Below, one piece after another: positions 9,077 through 17,161 of a stretch of 64,000 bases of DNA. Source of the stretch: Clostridium magnum DSM 2767 (GTDB lineage Bacteria; Bacillota; Clostridia; Clostridiales; Clostridiaceae); assembly GCF_001623875.1 (NCBI RefSeq), contig NZ_LWAE01000002.1, positions 1,233,135-1,297,134 of the forward strand, in the 5' to 3' direction. The position numbers and the translations under genes were made by a program. The notes beneath the pieces are model-generated. The model did no database searches. It worked only from the letters and a program-made list of their open reading frames with translations, and was not told where the DNA came from. Each line of letters begins with the position of its first letter. The stretch's first letter is position 1.

Positions 9077-9109
9077 ATTATATAAGTCTGATGTGAAGAA
9101 AAAATGAAG
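9077..9109 (-). promoter_or_regulatory. paired-heptamer operator and promoter of fixABCX
   Basis: On the minus strand CTTCATT (9103-9109) and CTTCACA (9092-9098) are 11 bp apart. A 9-bp gap leads to TATAAT (9077-9082), about 70 bp upstream of fixA. Confidence 0.8.
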
Positions 9110-9170
9110 ATTAAATAATTTTTAAAATTTACTTAAAACAATTTTGATACGTAAATATTTTTTTATAAAT

Positions 9171-9203
9171 CTTCATAACTTCTACACAACTATTCTGTAT
9201 ATT
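9171..9203 (+). promoter_or_regulatory. paired-heptamer operator and promoter of the HMA/TauE gene
   Basis: CTTCATA (9171-9177) and CTACACA (9182-9188) precede TATATT (9198-9203) by 9 bp. This promoter is divergent from that of fixABCX, so one regulator could drive both. Confidence 0.8.
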
Positions 9204-9309
9204 ATAGCTATTAAATGTGTTTATAGTGTGAGGGCTATCCCCATGTACTAGCTTATAAAATAACAATAATAATATTTAAATAGAAATAATATACTGATGA
9301 GGTGAATTT

Positions 9310-11127
9310 ATGAGCATAAAAAATATAAGATTAAAAGTATACAACATGACTTGTACATCTTGTGAAAAAGCTGTAGAAAGAACATTAAAAAAATTAGTAG
9401 GAGTTTTTAATGCCAAGGCGAGCTTCAGCGGACAGTTTGTAGACATAGAATATGATTCTGAACTTTGCAGTCTAAAGGATATTAAAGACTCTATAAATAG
9501 TACTGGTTATAGTACCGATAACCCCTCTAACTTTGGATTTGCTGGAATATTAATGGTAGCAATAGCTATTATTCTTATAGGCAATTCTACTGGTGGTTTT
9601 GATATGAATAATATGCTTAAAGGAGCAACTTACTTTGTACTTTTTGTAGTTGGGGTTCTCACCTCTATACACTGTGTGGGAATGTGCGGTGGGATAATGC
9701 TCTCTCAAAGCTTATCTAATGAAAGCACCAATAAATTTCAGGCAATTAAACCTGCACTACTTTATAATGTGGGAAGAGTAATATCATATACAATTCTAGG
9801 CGGAATTATTGGTTCCTTGGGCTCCATACTTTCACTATCTATAAAAACTCAAGCTGCTCTTCAACTATTTGCTGGTTTATTTATGGTTATAATGGGATTC
9901 AATATGGCTGGTTTTTCTTTATTTAGAAAGCTGCAAATAAAACTACCTTGGTCTTTTTGTTCAGTAAAGAATAAACCTAAAACTCCATTTATGGTAGGTA
10001 TTTTAAATGGTTTAATGCCATGCGGACCACTTCAAACCATGCAGTTATATGCTCTTGGTACAGGCAGCGCTGCTAAAGGTGCTCTTTCCATGTTCATATT
10101 TGCATTAGGCACAGTGCCTTTGATGTTAACTTTCGGTGCAGTTTCTGGCCTATTAAGCAAAGGATACACAAAAAAGATTTTAAAATTTAGTGGAATCCTT
10201 GTAATTGTTCTAGGATTAATTATGAGTAACAGAGGTCTATCTTTATCTGGAATAAATGTTGTTTCATCTGTAGCTTCTCTTTTGCCTGGCACTAATCAGT
10301 CCCTTGCTGCTTCTGCAGCGAACAGTACTAAAGCTGTTTTAAAGGACGGAGTTCAGGTAATAAATATGGCTGCAGATGGAAATGGGTATACACCTAATGT
10401 ACTGTATGTAAAGAAAGGTATTCCTGTTAAGTGGATAATAGATGGAAAACAAATAAATTCCTGCAACAATGCAATTGTAGTACCCTCGCTAAATATAAAG
10501 AAGCAGCTAAATAATGGTGAAAATGTAATAGAGTTTACACCAAATGACAAAGATATAAACTTTAGCTGTTGGATGGGTATGATAAATGGTGTAATTCGAG
10601 TAGTAGATGATCTAGATTCTGTTGATACATCAAAGCCTGATCCTTCCGCTCCTCCAGTTGGTGGACCTAATTGCTGCAGTGGTGGTGCAGTAGCACCTAG
10701 TGCTAATTCATCAACTAAACAACAAACTCAAAGCATATATGGAAGTGATCTAAGTAAGGTTCCAACTGAAACTATAGTTAATACTGCAATGGTGATTGGT
10801 AAGAATCAAAGTGCTACAATTAAAGGGATTGGTTATGAGTTTAAACCTCTTATAGTTGTAGTAGATAAGAATATTAAAACTAAACTAACTTTTGATCTGA
10901 CTGCCTTTGATAATCCAGAAGGAAAGTTTGAACTTGTATCAGCAAAAACTGCTGAAACTTTTAAATCTTTTGATGGAAAAAAAGGAGTTATAGATTTAGA
11001 TATTACCTTTAATGAAGCCTCCGGTTATGGAATAGTAAAGGATGGTAAAGTTCTAGGTATTATTGAAGTGGTTGATGATATGAAAAAAGCTGATTTAGAA
11101 AAGATTAGAGAAACATATATTAAATAA
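9310..11127 (+). CDS. HMA - TauE/SafE (UreH-like) - cupredoxin multidomain membrane protein
   Basis: This 605-residue protein starts behind GAGGTGA. Residues 1-70 are a heavy-metal-associated domain with MTCTSCEKAV. Residues about 75-320 form a TauE/SafE or UreH-like membrane domain with CVGMCGGIM and NGLMPCGPL, both containing paired cysteines within helices. A cupredoxin-like domain (about 345-435) has candidate ligands in FSCWMGM. A Cys-Cys linker (GGPNCCSGG) leads to a final domain of unknown type. Copper or other soft-metal handling at the membrane, possibly with disulfide transfer, is inferred. The 3' end was partly duplicated at 12314-12512. Confidence 0.82.
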   Translation: MSIKNIRLKVYNMTCTSCEKAVERTLKKLVGVFNAKASFSGQFVDIEYDSELCSLKDIKDSINSTGYSTDNPSNFGFAGILMVAIAIILIGNSTGGFDMNNMLKGATYFVLFVVGVLTSIHCVGMCGGIMLSQSLSNESTNKFQAIKPALLYNVGRVISYTILGGIIGSLGSILSLSIKTQAALQLFAGLFMVIMGFNMAGFSLFRKLQIKLPWSFCSVKNKPKTPFMVGILNGLMPCGPLQTMQLYALGTGSAAKGALSMFIFALGTVPLMLTFGAVSGLLSKGYTKKILKFSGILVIVLGLIMSNRGLSLSGINVVSSVASLLPGTNQSLAASAANSTKAVLKDGVQVINMAADGNGYTPNVLYVKKGIPVKWIIDGKQINSCNNAIVVPSLNIKKQLNNGENVIEFTPNDKDINFSCWMGMINGVIRVVDDLDSVDTSKPDPSAPPVGGPNCCSGGAVAPSANSSTKQQTQSIYGSDLSKVPTETIVNTAMVIGKNQSATIKGIGYEFKPLIVVVDKNIKTKLTFDLTAFDNPEGKFELVSAKTAETFKSFDGKKGVIDLDITFNEASGYGIVKDGKVLGIIEVVDDMKKADLEKIRETYIK

Positions 11128-11136
11128 AGTAATACT

Positions 11137-11200
11137 AAAACCTCTTTGTGTTATAGTTTTTTCCGAAATCTATTAAAGCACAAGGAGGTTTCTTTTTTTT
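11137..11200 (+). terminator. terminator of the HMA/TauE gene
   Basis: AAAACCTCTTTGTG (11137-11150) pairs with CACAAGGAGGTTT (11179-11191), followed by a run of eight T. A mutated copy lies at about 12450-12510. Confidence 0.8.
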
Positions 11201-11238
11201 TACTATTTAATTCTTACGTGATATATTTATTGTTTACT

Positions 11239-11403
11239 TTAAAGTGTATCGTTGTCATCTGCTGACTCTTTTTCTTTAGAGGTTAAACTAACTCTTTGTA
11301 TATTAGGATAATCACAACTTCCAGATTCATTTGCTCCATGTTCTAATCTATTTAGGATTTCATTTTTTTTAGATTCTTGTTTCTCTTTATCTCTATCTGA
11401 CAT
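11239..11403 (-). CDS. small acidic/charged hypothetical protein (54 aa)
   Basis: ATG at 11403 follows AAGGAGGAAGTCGCAA; stop at 11239. The product starts MSDRDKEKQESKKNEILNRL, carries one Cys (SGSCDYPN) and ends DDNDTL. It is very hydrophilic and probably unstructured. The ribosome site supports expression. I do not recognise a family. It lies among several short minus-strand genes between the two copies of the 11-kb repeat. Confidence 0.6.
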   Translation of the reverse strand: MSDRDKEKQESKKNEILNRLEHGANESGSCDYPNIQRVSLTSKEKESADDNDTL

Positions 11404-11561
11404 TTGCGACTTCCTCCTTGATTATTTTTTATTCCCATGCTTACAAGTTTTATTTTTCTCTAAATTCTTAACTTTATTCAATTAATGTAACTGTAGCTTC
11501 TCAATTTGGGTTACCTTGGATAGAACCAGATATTTAAGTAATAAGTTTTTAGAAACAATAA

Positions 11562-11622
11562 AATAAACTATATCCTGTAAGACAGGCCCAGAAGGATGCC
11601 TTGTTTCAGGATATAGTTTATT
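11562..11622. terminator. strong 16-bp inverted repeat, terminator-like
   Basis: AATAAACTATATCCTG (11562-11577) and CAGGATATAGTTTATT (11607-11622) are perfect complements. A partly paired interior (AAGACAGGC with GCCTTGTTT) and a following T run are present. It lies just past the stop of the DUF1540 gene. Confidence 0.55.
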
Positions 11623-11638
11623 ATTTTTTTACATATTT

Positions 11639-11797
11639 TTATTGTGCTTCAAAACTTCCACAATCAGTACATTGTTTAGTTTTAGCGGTTGTTTCATGTT
11701 TTGTAACTTGAATTTTTTCTAATGAACAGTAGCTTTCATCCTTTGCATGAAATTTACATTCAGTTACTGTACAGCCTATACTATTATTAGCTTTCAT
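11639..11797 (-). CDS. DUF1540 small cysteine protein
   Basis: The 52-residue product begins MKANNSIGCTVTECKFHAKD. It shows the DUF1540 pattern: paired CxxxxC near the N-terminus, CSLEKIQV in the middle and TDCGSF at the end. The family is common in spore-forming Firmicutes and the four cysteines probably bind metal; function is unknown. ATG 11797 follows GGAGGTATTTACTT. Confidence 0.8.
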   Translation of the reverse strand: MKANNSIGCTVTECKFHAKDESYCSLEKIQVTKHETTAKTKQCTDCGSFEAQ

Positions 11798-12041
11798 AAG
11801 TAAATACCTCCATTTTTATTATTTGTGATCAAAACCAACATTAATATTTTTGCCTTTTTATTTTTGTGTATTCGTGGGAATTGGTTCCTTAGTCGTATAT
11901 CAATGGAGATATAAAATAGCTTTAAATTCTCCTGATCTTAGAATAAAAAACTATTCACTTGTTTCTTTACCTGACTTTTTGGTTATAACATAAATAAAGC
12001 CTACTGATTAAGTTTACCCTCATCAATAGGCTCCATTTATA

Positions 12042-12239
12042 TTACTGCTTATTCATCAATATATTTTTCTTTCTTAAATATTCTTCCTCAGAAATCTCTC
12101 TGCTTACAAATCTGTGGTTTAAAATTTCTAGTGCATTGCTTTCCCCTTTATTTCTTATATTAAATATTTCCTTTGTAGACTGTGAATTAAAAGCCCAAAC
12201 TAAAATAATAACAAAAATTATTAATGGTAGAATCATCAT
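12042..12239 (-). CDS. small SHOCT-domain membrane protein
   Basis: The 65-residue protein has one N-terminal transmembrane helix (MMILPLIIFVIILVWAF) and a C-terminal SHOCT motif, LEILNHRFVSREISEEEYLR. It parallels the protein at 435-668 in layout, and both have nearly identical promoter boxes. Role unknown; co-regulation with the redox genes is the main clue. Confidence 0.82.
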   Translation of the reverse strand: MMILPLIIFVIILVWAFNSQSTKEIFNIRNKGESNALEILNHRFVSREISEEEYLRKKNILMNKQ

Positions 12240-12273
12240 AATTTATTTCCTCCTATTGATTTTCTATGCCCTT

Positions 12274-12306
12274 ATTATAATAAAAAAATATGGAGAAAAT
12301 ATGGAG
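12274..12306 (-). promoter_or_regulatory. paired-heptamer operator and promoter of the second SHOCT gene
   Basis: On the minus strand CTCCATA occurs twice, 11 bp apart (12300-12306 and 12289-12295), then 9 bp, then TATAAT (12274-12279). Confidence 0.78.
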
Positions 12307-12313
12307 AATACTA

Positions 12314-12512
12314 AGATTTAGATATTACCTTTAATGAAGTCTCCGGTTATGGGATGGTAAAGTTCTAGGTATTATTGAAGTGGTCGATGATATCAAAAAG
12401 GCTGATTTAGAAAAGATTAGAGAAACATATATTCAATAAAGCAATACAAAAACCTCTTTGTACTATAGTTTTTTACAAAATCTATAACATACAAGGAGGT
12501 TCCTTTTTTATT
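12314..12512 (+). pseudogene. partial duplicate of the 3' end of the HMA/TauE gene plus terminator
   Basis: This ~200-bp stretch repeats 10992-11195 at about 90% identity. It carries the last ~40 codons (from GATTTAGATATTACC), the stop and the terminator hairpin. A ~10-base deletion (GGAATAGTAAAGGATGG reduced to GGGATGG) breaks the frame and there is no start. It is a non-coding relic of a duplication whose interval now holds three short minus-strand genes. Confidence 0.85.
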
Positions 12513-12522
12513 ATTAAATTTT

Positions 12523-12550
12523 AAAAGGCTCTCCAACCGGAGAGTCTTTT
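12523..12550 (-). terminator. terminator of the amino-acid ABC transporter operon
   Basis: AAAAGGCTCTCC and GGAGAGTCTTTT form a 12-bp stem with a 4-base loop overlapping the stop of the ATPase gene. Confidence 0.75.
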
Positions 12551-13292
12551 AATCGTCTACTATACTTAAAAACTGCTTTAAACGTTCATTACTTGTATTT
12601 TCAAATACTTGCTCTGGTGTACCGCTGGCAATAATTAAGCCATTTTCCATAAATACAACCTTATGAGCTGCCTCCCTAGCAAAGCTCATTTTATGAGTAA
12701 CTACCACCATTGTCATTCCTTCCTTAGCAAGACCCTTCATCACTTTTAGTACCTCTGAAGCTAACTCTGGATCTAAGGCTGAAGTAGGTTCATCAAAAAG
12801 CAGCACCTCAGGTTCCATAGCCATAGCCCGAGCAATAGCAACCCTTTGTTGTTGTCCTCCTGAAAGCTGATAAGGATATTCCTCTCTTTTTTCTAGAAGT
12901 CCCACCTTTTCTAAAAGCTCAAGACCTTTTTCACGAGCTTCTTCCCTTGAACGTTTCAACACTGTTACCTGTCCCTCCATAATATTTTCAATAACTGTCA
13001 TATGTGGGAATAGGTAAAAGCCTTGAAATACCATTCCAGTCTGCTTTCGCAAGGCCACCACTTCACTATTAATCACTTTCTTATTTCCATCAAACATAAG
13101 TTCATTTTTTCCAATAGCAATGGATCCTTTATTAGGAATTTCCAATAAGTTCATACAACGGAGAAGAGTAGTTTTTCCTGAACCTGATGGACCAATAATC
13201 ACTGCATTTTGTCCTTTATTAATTTGTAGATCTATACCTTTTAAAATCTCATTACTACCAAAGCTCTTATGCAAGTTCTTTATATTTATCAT
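12549..13292 (-). CDS. polar amino-acid ABC transporter, ATP-binding protein
   Basis: The 247-residue ATPase has Walker A GPSGSGKTT (about 34-42), Q-loop GMVFQGFYLFPHMTV, signature LSGGQQQR, Walker B VLLFDEPTSALDPE and the H-loop VVTHKMSFA. It belongs to the GlnQ/TcyC class serving polar amino acids or cystine. It lies downstream of a frameshifted permease and a binding protein on the same strand. Substrate cannot be read from the sequence. Confidence 0.95.
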   Translation of the reverse strand: MINIKNLHKSFGSNEILKGIDLQINKGQNAVIIGPSGSGKTTLLRCMNLLEIPNKGSIAIGKNELMFDGNKKVINSEVVALRKQTGMVFQGFYLFPHMTVIENIMEGQVTVLKRSREEAREKGLELLEKVGLLEKREEYPYQLSGGQQQRVAIARAMAMEPEVLLFDEPTSALDPELASEVLKVMKGLAKEGMTMVVVTHKMSFAREAAHKVVFMENGLIIASGTPEQVFENTSNERLKQFLSIVDD

Positions 13293-13349
13293 AATTTCTC
13301 CTCCTAGACTTATTAATATGAATAAATACTATTAATCTTTGTCCATGAA

Positions 13350-14032
13350 TTACCTAGCCACATATCGTTCAAACCTTTTTTCCATCTTTTGCTGTAGCAT
13401 TGATAATACAGTACAGAACATAAGATATATAAGTGCCGTTTCGCAGTAAAGCCAAAGAGGTTCATAAGTTGAAGCTGTTATTTGCTGAGCAATTTGGAAC
13501 ATTTCAGTAACAGTTATTGCAGCAGCAAGTGAGGTCTCTTTAACAAGGCTAATAAAAGAATTAGCTAACGGTGGTATGGAAACTCTAGCTGCCTGAGGTA
13601 GAATTACTCTACGTAATGCCTGACTATTAGTCATTCCCATGGAATATGCGGCTTCCCACTGTCCTTTAGGTATAGATAAAATTGCAGCTCTTATAGTTTC
13701 AGAGTTATACGCTCCTACGCTTAATGTAAAACCTATTATTCCAGCTGTTAAAGCATTTAATGTTATGCCTGCTGCAGGAAGTCCATAAAATATGATAAAT
13801 AATTGTACAAGTAGTGGAGTTCCCCTTATTATCCAAACATAAAACTTTGCTATTAACACTATGGGCCTAAAATTTGATATCCTGGCCAAAGCTGTAGCCA
13901 ACGCAAGGATCAAACCTAATGTAAAAGATATAAGGGTAAGGGGATCGTGTATTCCAATCCCGCCTTTAATAATGGTAAAAAAGAGCTTGTAAGTATGTGT
14001 ATTATTCTTAATGTATTATCATCGAAATTCAT
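13350..14032 (-). pseudogene. amino-acid ABC transporter permease with a one-base frameshift
   Basis: The intact-frame part (up to 13913) holds the permease core: SNFRPIVLIAKFYVWIIRGTP and the EAA-like loop QWEAAYSMGMTNSQALRRVI. The true start is ATG 14032 behind GTGGTGA, beginning MNFDDNTLRIIHILTSSFLP. This N-terminal part reads through LLKAGLEYTIP and then leaves frame at the run of four C on the coding strand (13940-13943). Restoring one C gives IPLTLISFTLGLILA, the expected helix. It is either a real mutation or a homopolymer sequencing error. Confidence 0.85.
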
Positions 14033-14044
14033 ATTATCACCACA

Positions 14045-14866
14045 TTATTTTGATACATCAGTACCAAACCATTTTTCAGAAATTTTCAAATAAGTTCCAT
14101 CAGCTTTCATATCAGCAAGTGTTTTATTTACCGCATCCACCAATTCCTTGTTTCCTTTGTTAAACAGTACTGCACTCTGTTCTGCGTTGTTATAGTCAGC
14201 AACAACTTTTATTGGCGCATCTGGTTTTTGTTTTTTCAAATCTAAGTAGGATAAACTATCATTGATTGTAGCATCCACTCTTTTTGAAGTTAATAGGTCA
14301 ATAGATTGGTTAAATCCATCAGCCTGAACAATATTAGCACCATAGTTTTTGGCGATTTTTCCTAGATTACTTGTTAATGATTGAGCAGATTTTTTACCCT
14401 TTAAATCCTCAAATCTTTTAATATCTTGATTGTCACTTCCAACAATTAAAACTGCTTTCGAAACTATATAAGGAGTTGAAAAATCGTATTTTGCTTGGCG
14501 ATCAGGATTAATTGAAACCTCATTTACTACAGCATCAAATCTTTTTGCATCTAAGCCAGCAAACATACCATCCCATTTTGTTTCAACAAATTGAGTCTTT
14601 ACTCCAAGACGTTTTGCTATTTCATTAGCTATATCTACATCAAAGCCTGTTAAATTTCCATTGCTATCATGGAATGTAAACGGGGCATATGTTCCTTCAG
14701 TACCTATACGGATTACACCATTGCTTTTAATTGTTTCTAGTAAATTTTTATTTGTAGTTTGTGCCACTGTATTGTTAACTTGTTTACCATTTGATGAGCA
14801 TCCAGTAATACCTACAGCTACAGCTAAAGTTAAAACAGCACTAATAAATAATCTTCTCTTTTTCAT
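14045..14866 (-). CDS. polar amino-acid ABC transporter, lipoprotein binding component
   Basis: The 273-residue SBP_bac_3 protein has a lipoprotein signal (AVAVGITGCSS, Cys about 23). Family motifs IRIGTEGTYAPFTFHDSNGNLTG, DAVVNEVSINPDRQAKYDFS and EKWFGTD follow. It binds its amino acid outside the membrane and feeds the permease. It is the first gene of the operon and starts behind GAGGAGGAATTAAA. Only 12 bp separate it from the permease start. Confidence 0.94.
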   Translation of the reverse strand: MKKRRLFISAVLTLAVAVGITGCSSNGKQVNNTVAQTTNKNLLETIKSNGVIRIGTEGTYAPFTFHDSNGNLTGFDVDIANEIAKRLGVKTQFVETKWDGMFAGLDAKRFDAVVNEVSINPDRQAKYDFSTPYIVSKAVLIVGSDNQDIKRFEDLKGKKSAQSLTSNLGKIAKNYGANIVQADGFNQSIDLLTSKRVDATINDSLSYLDLKKQKPDAPIKVVADYNNAEQSAVLFNKGNKELVDAVNKTLADMKADGTYLKISEKWFGTDVSK

Positions 14867-14884
14867 TTTAATTCCTCCTCGTAT

Positions 14885-14924
14885 AATAAGTTTATAGCAG
14901 TTATTTACTGCCTATAAACTTATT
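14885..14924. promoter_or_regulatory. perfect hairpin in the 5' leader of the ABC transporter operon
   Basis: AATAAGTTTATAG-CAGT (14885-14901 region) pairs with ACTG-C-CTATAAACTTATT (14907-14924), leaving one bulged C and a 5-base loop. It sits about 20 bp upstream of the binding-protein start, directly before the ribosome site. It could be an operator, an attenuator relic or an mRNA-stabilising stem; there is no T run in the minus direction. Confidence 0.4.
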
Positions 14925-15059
14925 TATTTTTTATATTTTGTATAGATTAAGAAAGCATCTCAATTTTTCTAGTGGGGATTCTCCCAATTCAGTATTGCTG
15001 ATTCTTATACTTTCCGATCTATACTGTTTTAACCTACTATTTATTAAAGGATTTTCTAA

Positions 15060-15299
15060 TGCTAAAATAGTCATAACGGAACTTTAGCGAAGGTTACTGC
15101 TGTATTCCTCCTGCAAAACACATTGTGTTATTGCCTGTAAAGCTTGCAGCCTGACCAAAGTATCATATTCTGCTTACACAAATGTTGCATCTCCTTTCGC
15201 AGCCACCAGCAAGGTTTTGCGTCTGGATGAATGCTAATTACGCGAGGTTGCAGTTAGTACTTTGGATTAGGATAATCCTTTCTAATTTCCTCATTATTT
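15060..15299 (+). ncRNA. candidate IS110 bridge RNA region
   Basis: IS110-group elements encode a structured bridge RNA in the long segment upstream of the recombinase. Here CCAAAGTA (15155-15162) can pair with TACTTTGG (15258-15265), enclosing about 100 nt. Inside is the hairpin GCAA-GGTT-TTGC (15209-15220) closed by CCAG/CTGG. The assignment rests on position and these stems; target and donor loops were not identified. Confidence 0.45.
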
Positions 15300-15317
15300 T
15301 TGAAAGGTGGTGATTTC

Positions 15318-16592
15318 ATGAAGAAATTAGATTACTTATCAACTCTATTTGTTGGTATCGATATTGGTGCGAGACAAAATGTTGTCTCTGCTATTAATTT
15401 TGAACAGGAATTCTTGATTAAGATGAAACCTGTTCCTAATACGCAATTTGGTGCAGAGCAACTTGAATCCATGCTTGTTAAGGTTTTAGAAAACAATACT
15501 TTTAAAGCTGTTATAATCGGCTTAGAATCTACTTCCTTTTATGGAGTACATATAGCCAATTTTTTATCTGCTAGTGAAAAACTTATGACTTACAAACCTT
15601 ATGTTTACTGCTTGAATCCTAAGGAAGTTGCTAACTACAAAGAATCCTTTAATTCTCTTGATAAAAATGATGGCATTGACTCTTTTGTTATTGCTGACTT
15701 TGCAAGAGTTGGCAGAATTCATATTGAACCTTGGCGTGGTTCTCAATATCTTGCTCTGCAAAGACTTACAAGGCACAGACTTCATATTGTTGAATGCTTA
15801 ACTAGAGAAAAAACTTACATGTTATCCAATGTATTTCTTAAGTTCAGCGAATTTGCATTATTACAGGGAGAAGATCATCCTTTTTCTAATAAATACGGTG
15901 CTACCGCATCTTCAATACTTACTGAATTTCTATCTTCCGAAGATATTGCAAATACATCAATTGAAGAACTTGTTGACTTCGTCAATAGAAAAAGTCGGAA
16001 AAGGATTTCTAATCCTCAGATGACTGCTGAAATTTTGCAGCAAGCTGCACGTAATTCATACCGTCTTGATAAATGTTTGTATGAGCCATTAACAACCTCT
16101 ATTGCTTGTTCTTTCAACTGTATTCAGGCTTTTGATAAAGAACTTAAAGGTATTAACAAAGCCATTGAAAAAGCTGTTATGGGAATGAATCCTGTGGAAT
16201 ACAAAATATTAATGTCTATTCCTGGTTTTGGCCCTGTTTACTCCAGTGGCATTCTTGCTGAATTAGGAAGTGTGCATGCATTTCCTAGTAATGATGCTAT
16301 TGCTAAATACGCTGGCATCGTGTGGAAAGAAAATCAATCTGGAGGTTTTAAAGCTGAAAATACACCTATGAACAAAGCTGGTAACCGTTATTTACGCTAT
16401 TATCTCATAGAAGCTGCAGGAAGTGTTGTTTGCCATATTCCTGAATATCAAGAGTTCTATCAGAAGAAATTTGCTGAAGTAACTACACATCAGCACAAAC
16501 GAGCACTCGCGCTAACATCTCGTAAACTTATTCGTATGATTTTTGGATTGCTGGCTAAAAATCAGCTCTACTCTTCAAATAGAGTAGATTAA
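15318..16592 (+). CDS. IS110-family DEDD recombinase (transposase)
   Basis: I start at ATG 15318, which follows AAAGGTGGTGATTTC; this gives 424 residues. The N-terminal RuvC-like DEDD domain shows FVGIDIGARQN, VIIGLESTSFYG and NDGIDSFVIADFAR. The C-terminal Transposase_20 domain has MSIPGFGPVYSSGILAELG and KYAGIVWKENQSGGF with a conserved serine. Its frame is intact, so it may be active. It separates the ABC transporter operon from the T-box and PLP remnant. Confidence 0.95.
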   Translation: MKKLDYLSTLFVGIDIGARQNVVSAINFEQEFLIKMKPVPNTQFGAEQLESMLVKVLENNTFKAVIIGLESTSFYGVHIANFLSASEKLMTYKPYVYCLNPKEVANYKESFNSLDKNDGIDSFVIADFARVGRIHIEPWRGSQYLALQRLTRHRLHIVECLTREKTYMLSNVFLKFSEFALLQGEDHPFSNKYGATASSILTEFLSSEDIANTSIEELVDFVNRKSRKRISNPQMTAEILQQAARNSYRLDKCLYEPLTTSIACSFNCIQAFDKELKGINKAIEKAVMGMNPVEYKILMSIPGFGPVYSSGILAELGSVHAFPSNDAIAKYAGIVWKENQSGGFKAENTPMNKAGNRYLRYYLIEAAGSVVCHIPEYQEFYQKKFAEVTTHQHKRALALTSRKLIRMIFGLLAKNQLYSSNRVD

Positions 16593-16710
16593 TCTATATA
16601 AATTATACGAACATACTTTCTCATTGGACTGTATGTTTATTAAGGTTACCCATTTTTAAAGAAATCATTTGATTTTCTTTTCATTTTGTTCTTGACATAT
16701 TACCAAATTG

Positions 16711-16809
16711 CTATTTTTTAGTTAATGCATTTTCTATATCTTGTATTAAATCATCTGTATTTTCTATTACGACAGATAACCTAAGATAACTCTCAAAGTC
16801 TGAATTTAA
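16711..16809 (-). pseudogene. 3' remnant of a Cys/Met-metabolism PLP enzyme
   Basis: The last ~33 codons encode DFESYLRLSVVIENTDDLIQ and IENALTKK followed by TAG (16711). This matches the invariant C-terminus of cystathionine gamma-synthase/gamma-lyase and homocysteine-synthase-type enzymes (RLSVGIE.xDLIxDLxxAL). No catalytic part or start exists. It joins directly onto the T-box terminator, so an internal deletion removed about 90% of the gene. Confidence 0.75.
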
Positions 16810-16812
16810 TAC

Positions 16813-17095
16813 AAAAAACTTCTGCCTCTATATTTAGAGGCAGAAGTTATATTCCGCGGTCCCACTCTAATTACCATAGACATAAATATGTTATGGCTTC
16901 TCATTAAATCAGGTACAAACATACCATAACGCTTTAACGGGCGTACCCGCTGCCGTCTACTAACTTTCGAGGCAGTGCTCAAAGGTGCATTCACACAAGT
17001 TACACTCAAGATCTTTTCAGCCTAAGGGATCTCTCTCTGTCAGTTTAGCTCATGTTACTCTTTCTTATCATAGCATTTTTGTTTTCTTAGTAATA
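16813..17095 (-). promoter_or_regulatory. T-box riboswitch, predicted cysteine-specific
   Basis: On the minus strand the leader has the stem I AG-bulge sequence (AGAGAGATCC) and the T-box motif AGAGTGGGACCGCGG (16854-16868). The terminator ACTTCTGCCTCTA/TAGAGGCAGAAGT (16818-16847) follows with six T. In the specifier region, GAATGCACCTTTGAG places TGC (Cys) at 16987-16989. T-boxes sense uncharged tRNA and stop termination; Cys specificity suits the PLP-enzyme remnant just downstream. Specifier choice is inferred from context. Confidence 0.88.
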
Positions 17096-17120
17096 TTATA
17101 GGAATACTTTATTAATTAAT

Positions 17121-17149
17121 AATATACAATATTCGACTTTTTTTGTCAA
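17121..17149 (-). promoter_or_regulatory. sigma-A promoter of the T-box transcript
   Basis: On the minus strand TTGACA (17144-17149) and TATATT (17121-17126) are separated by exactly 17 bp. Confidence 0.8.
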
Positions 17150-17161
17150 CATATTTTTTAA

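Larger units (their letters stand above)
15000..16660 (+). mobile_element. IS110-family insertion sequence (ends approximate)
   Basis: It contains an IS110-type DEDD recombinase and about 350 bp of upstream noncoding sequence typical of the IS110 group. These elements lack terminal inverted repeats and target duplications are short or absent, so the ends cannot be fixed from one copy. The left end lies between the ABC operon leader and about 15100; the right end lies between 16593 and the PLP-enzyme remnant at 16711. Confidence 0.7.
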
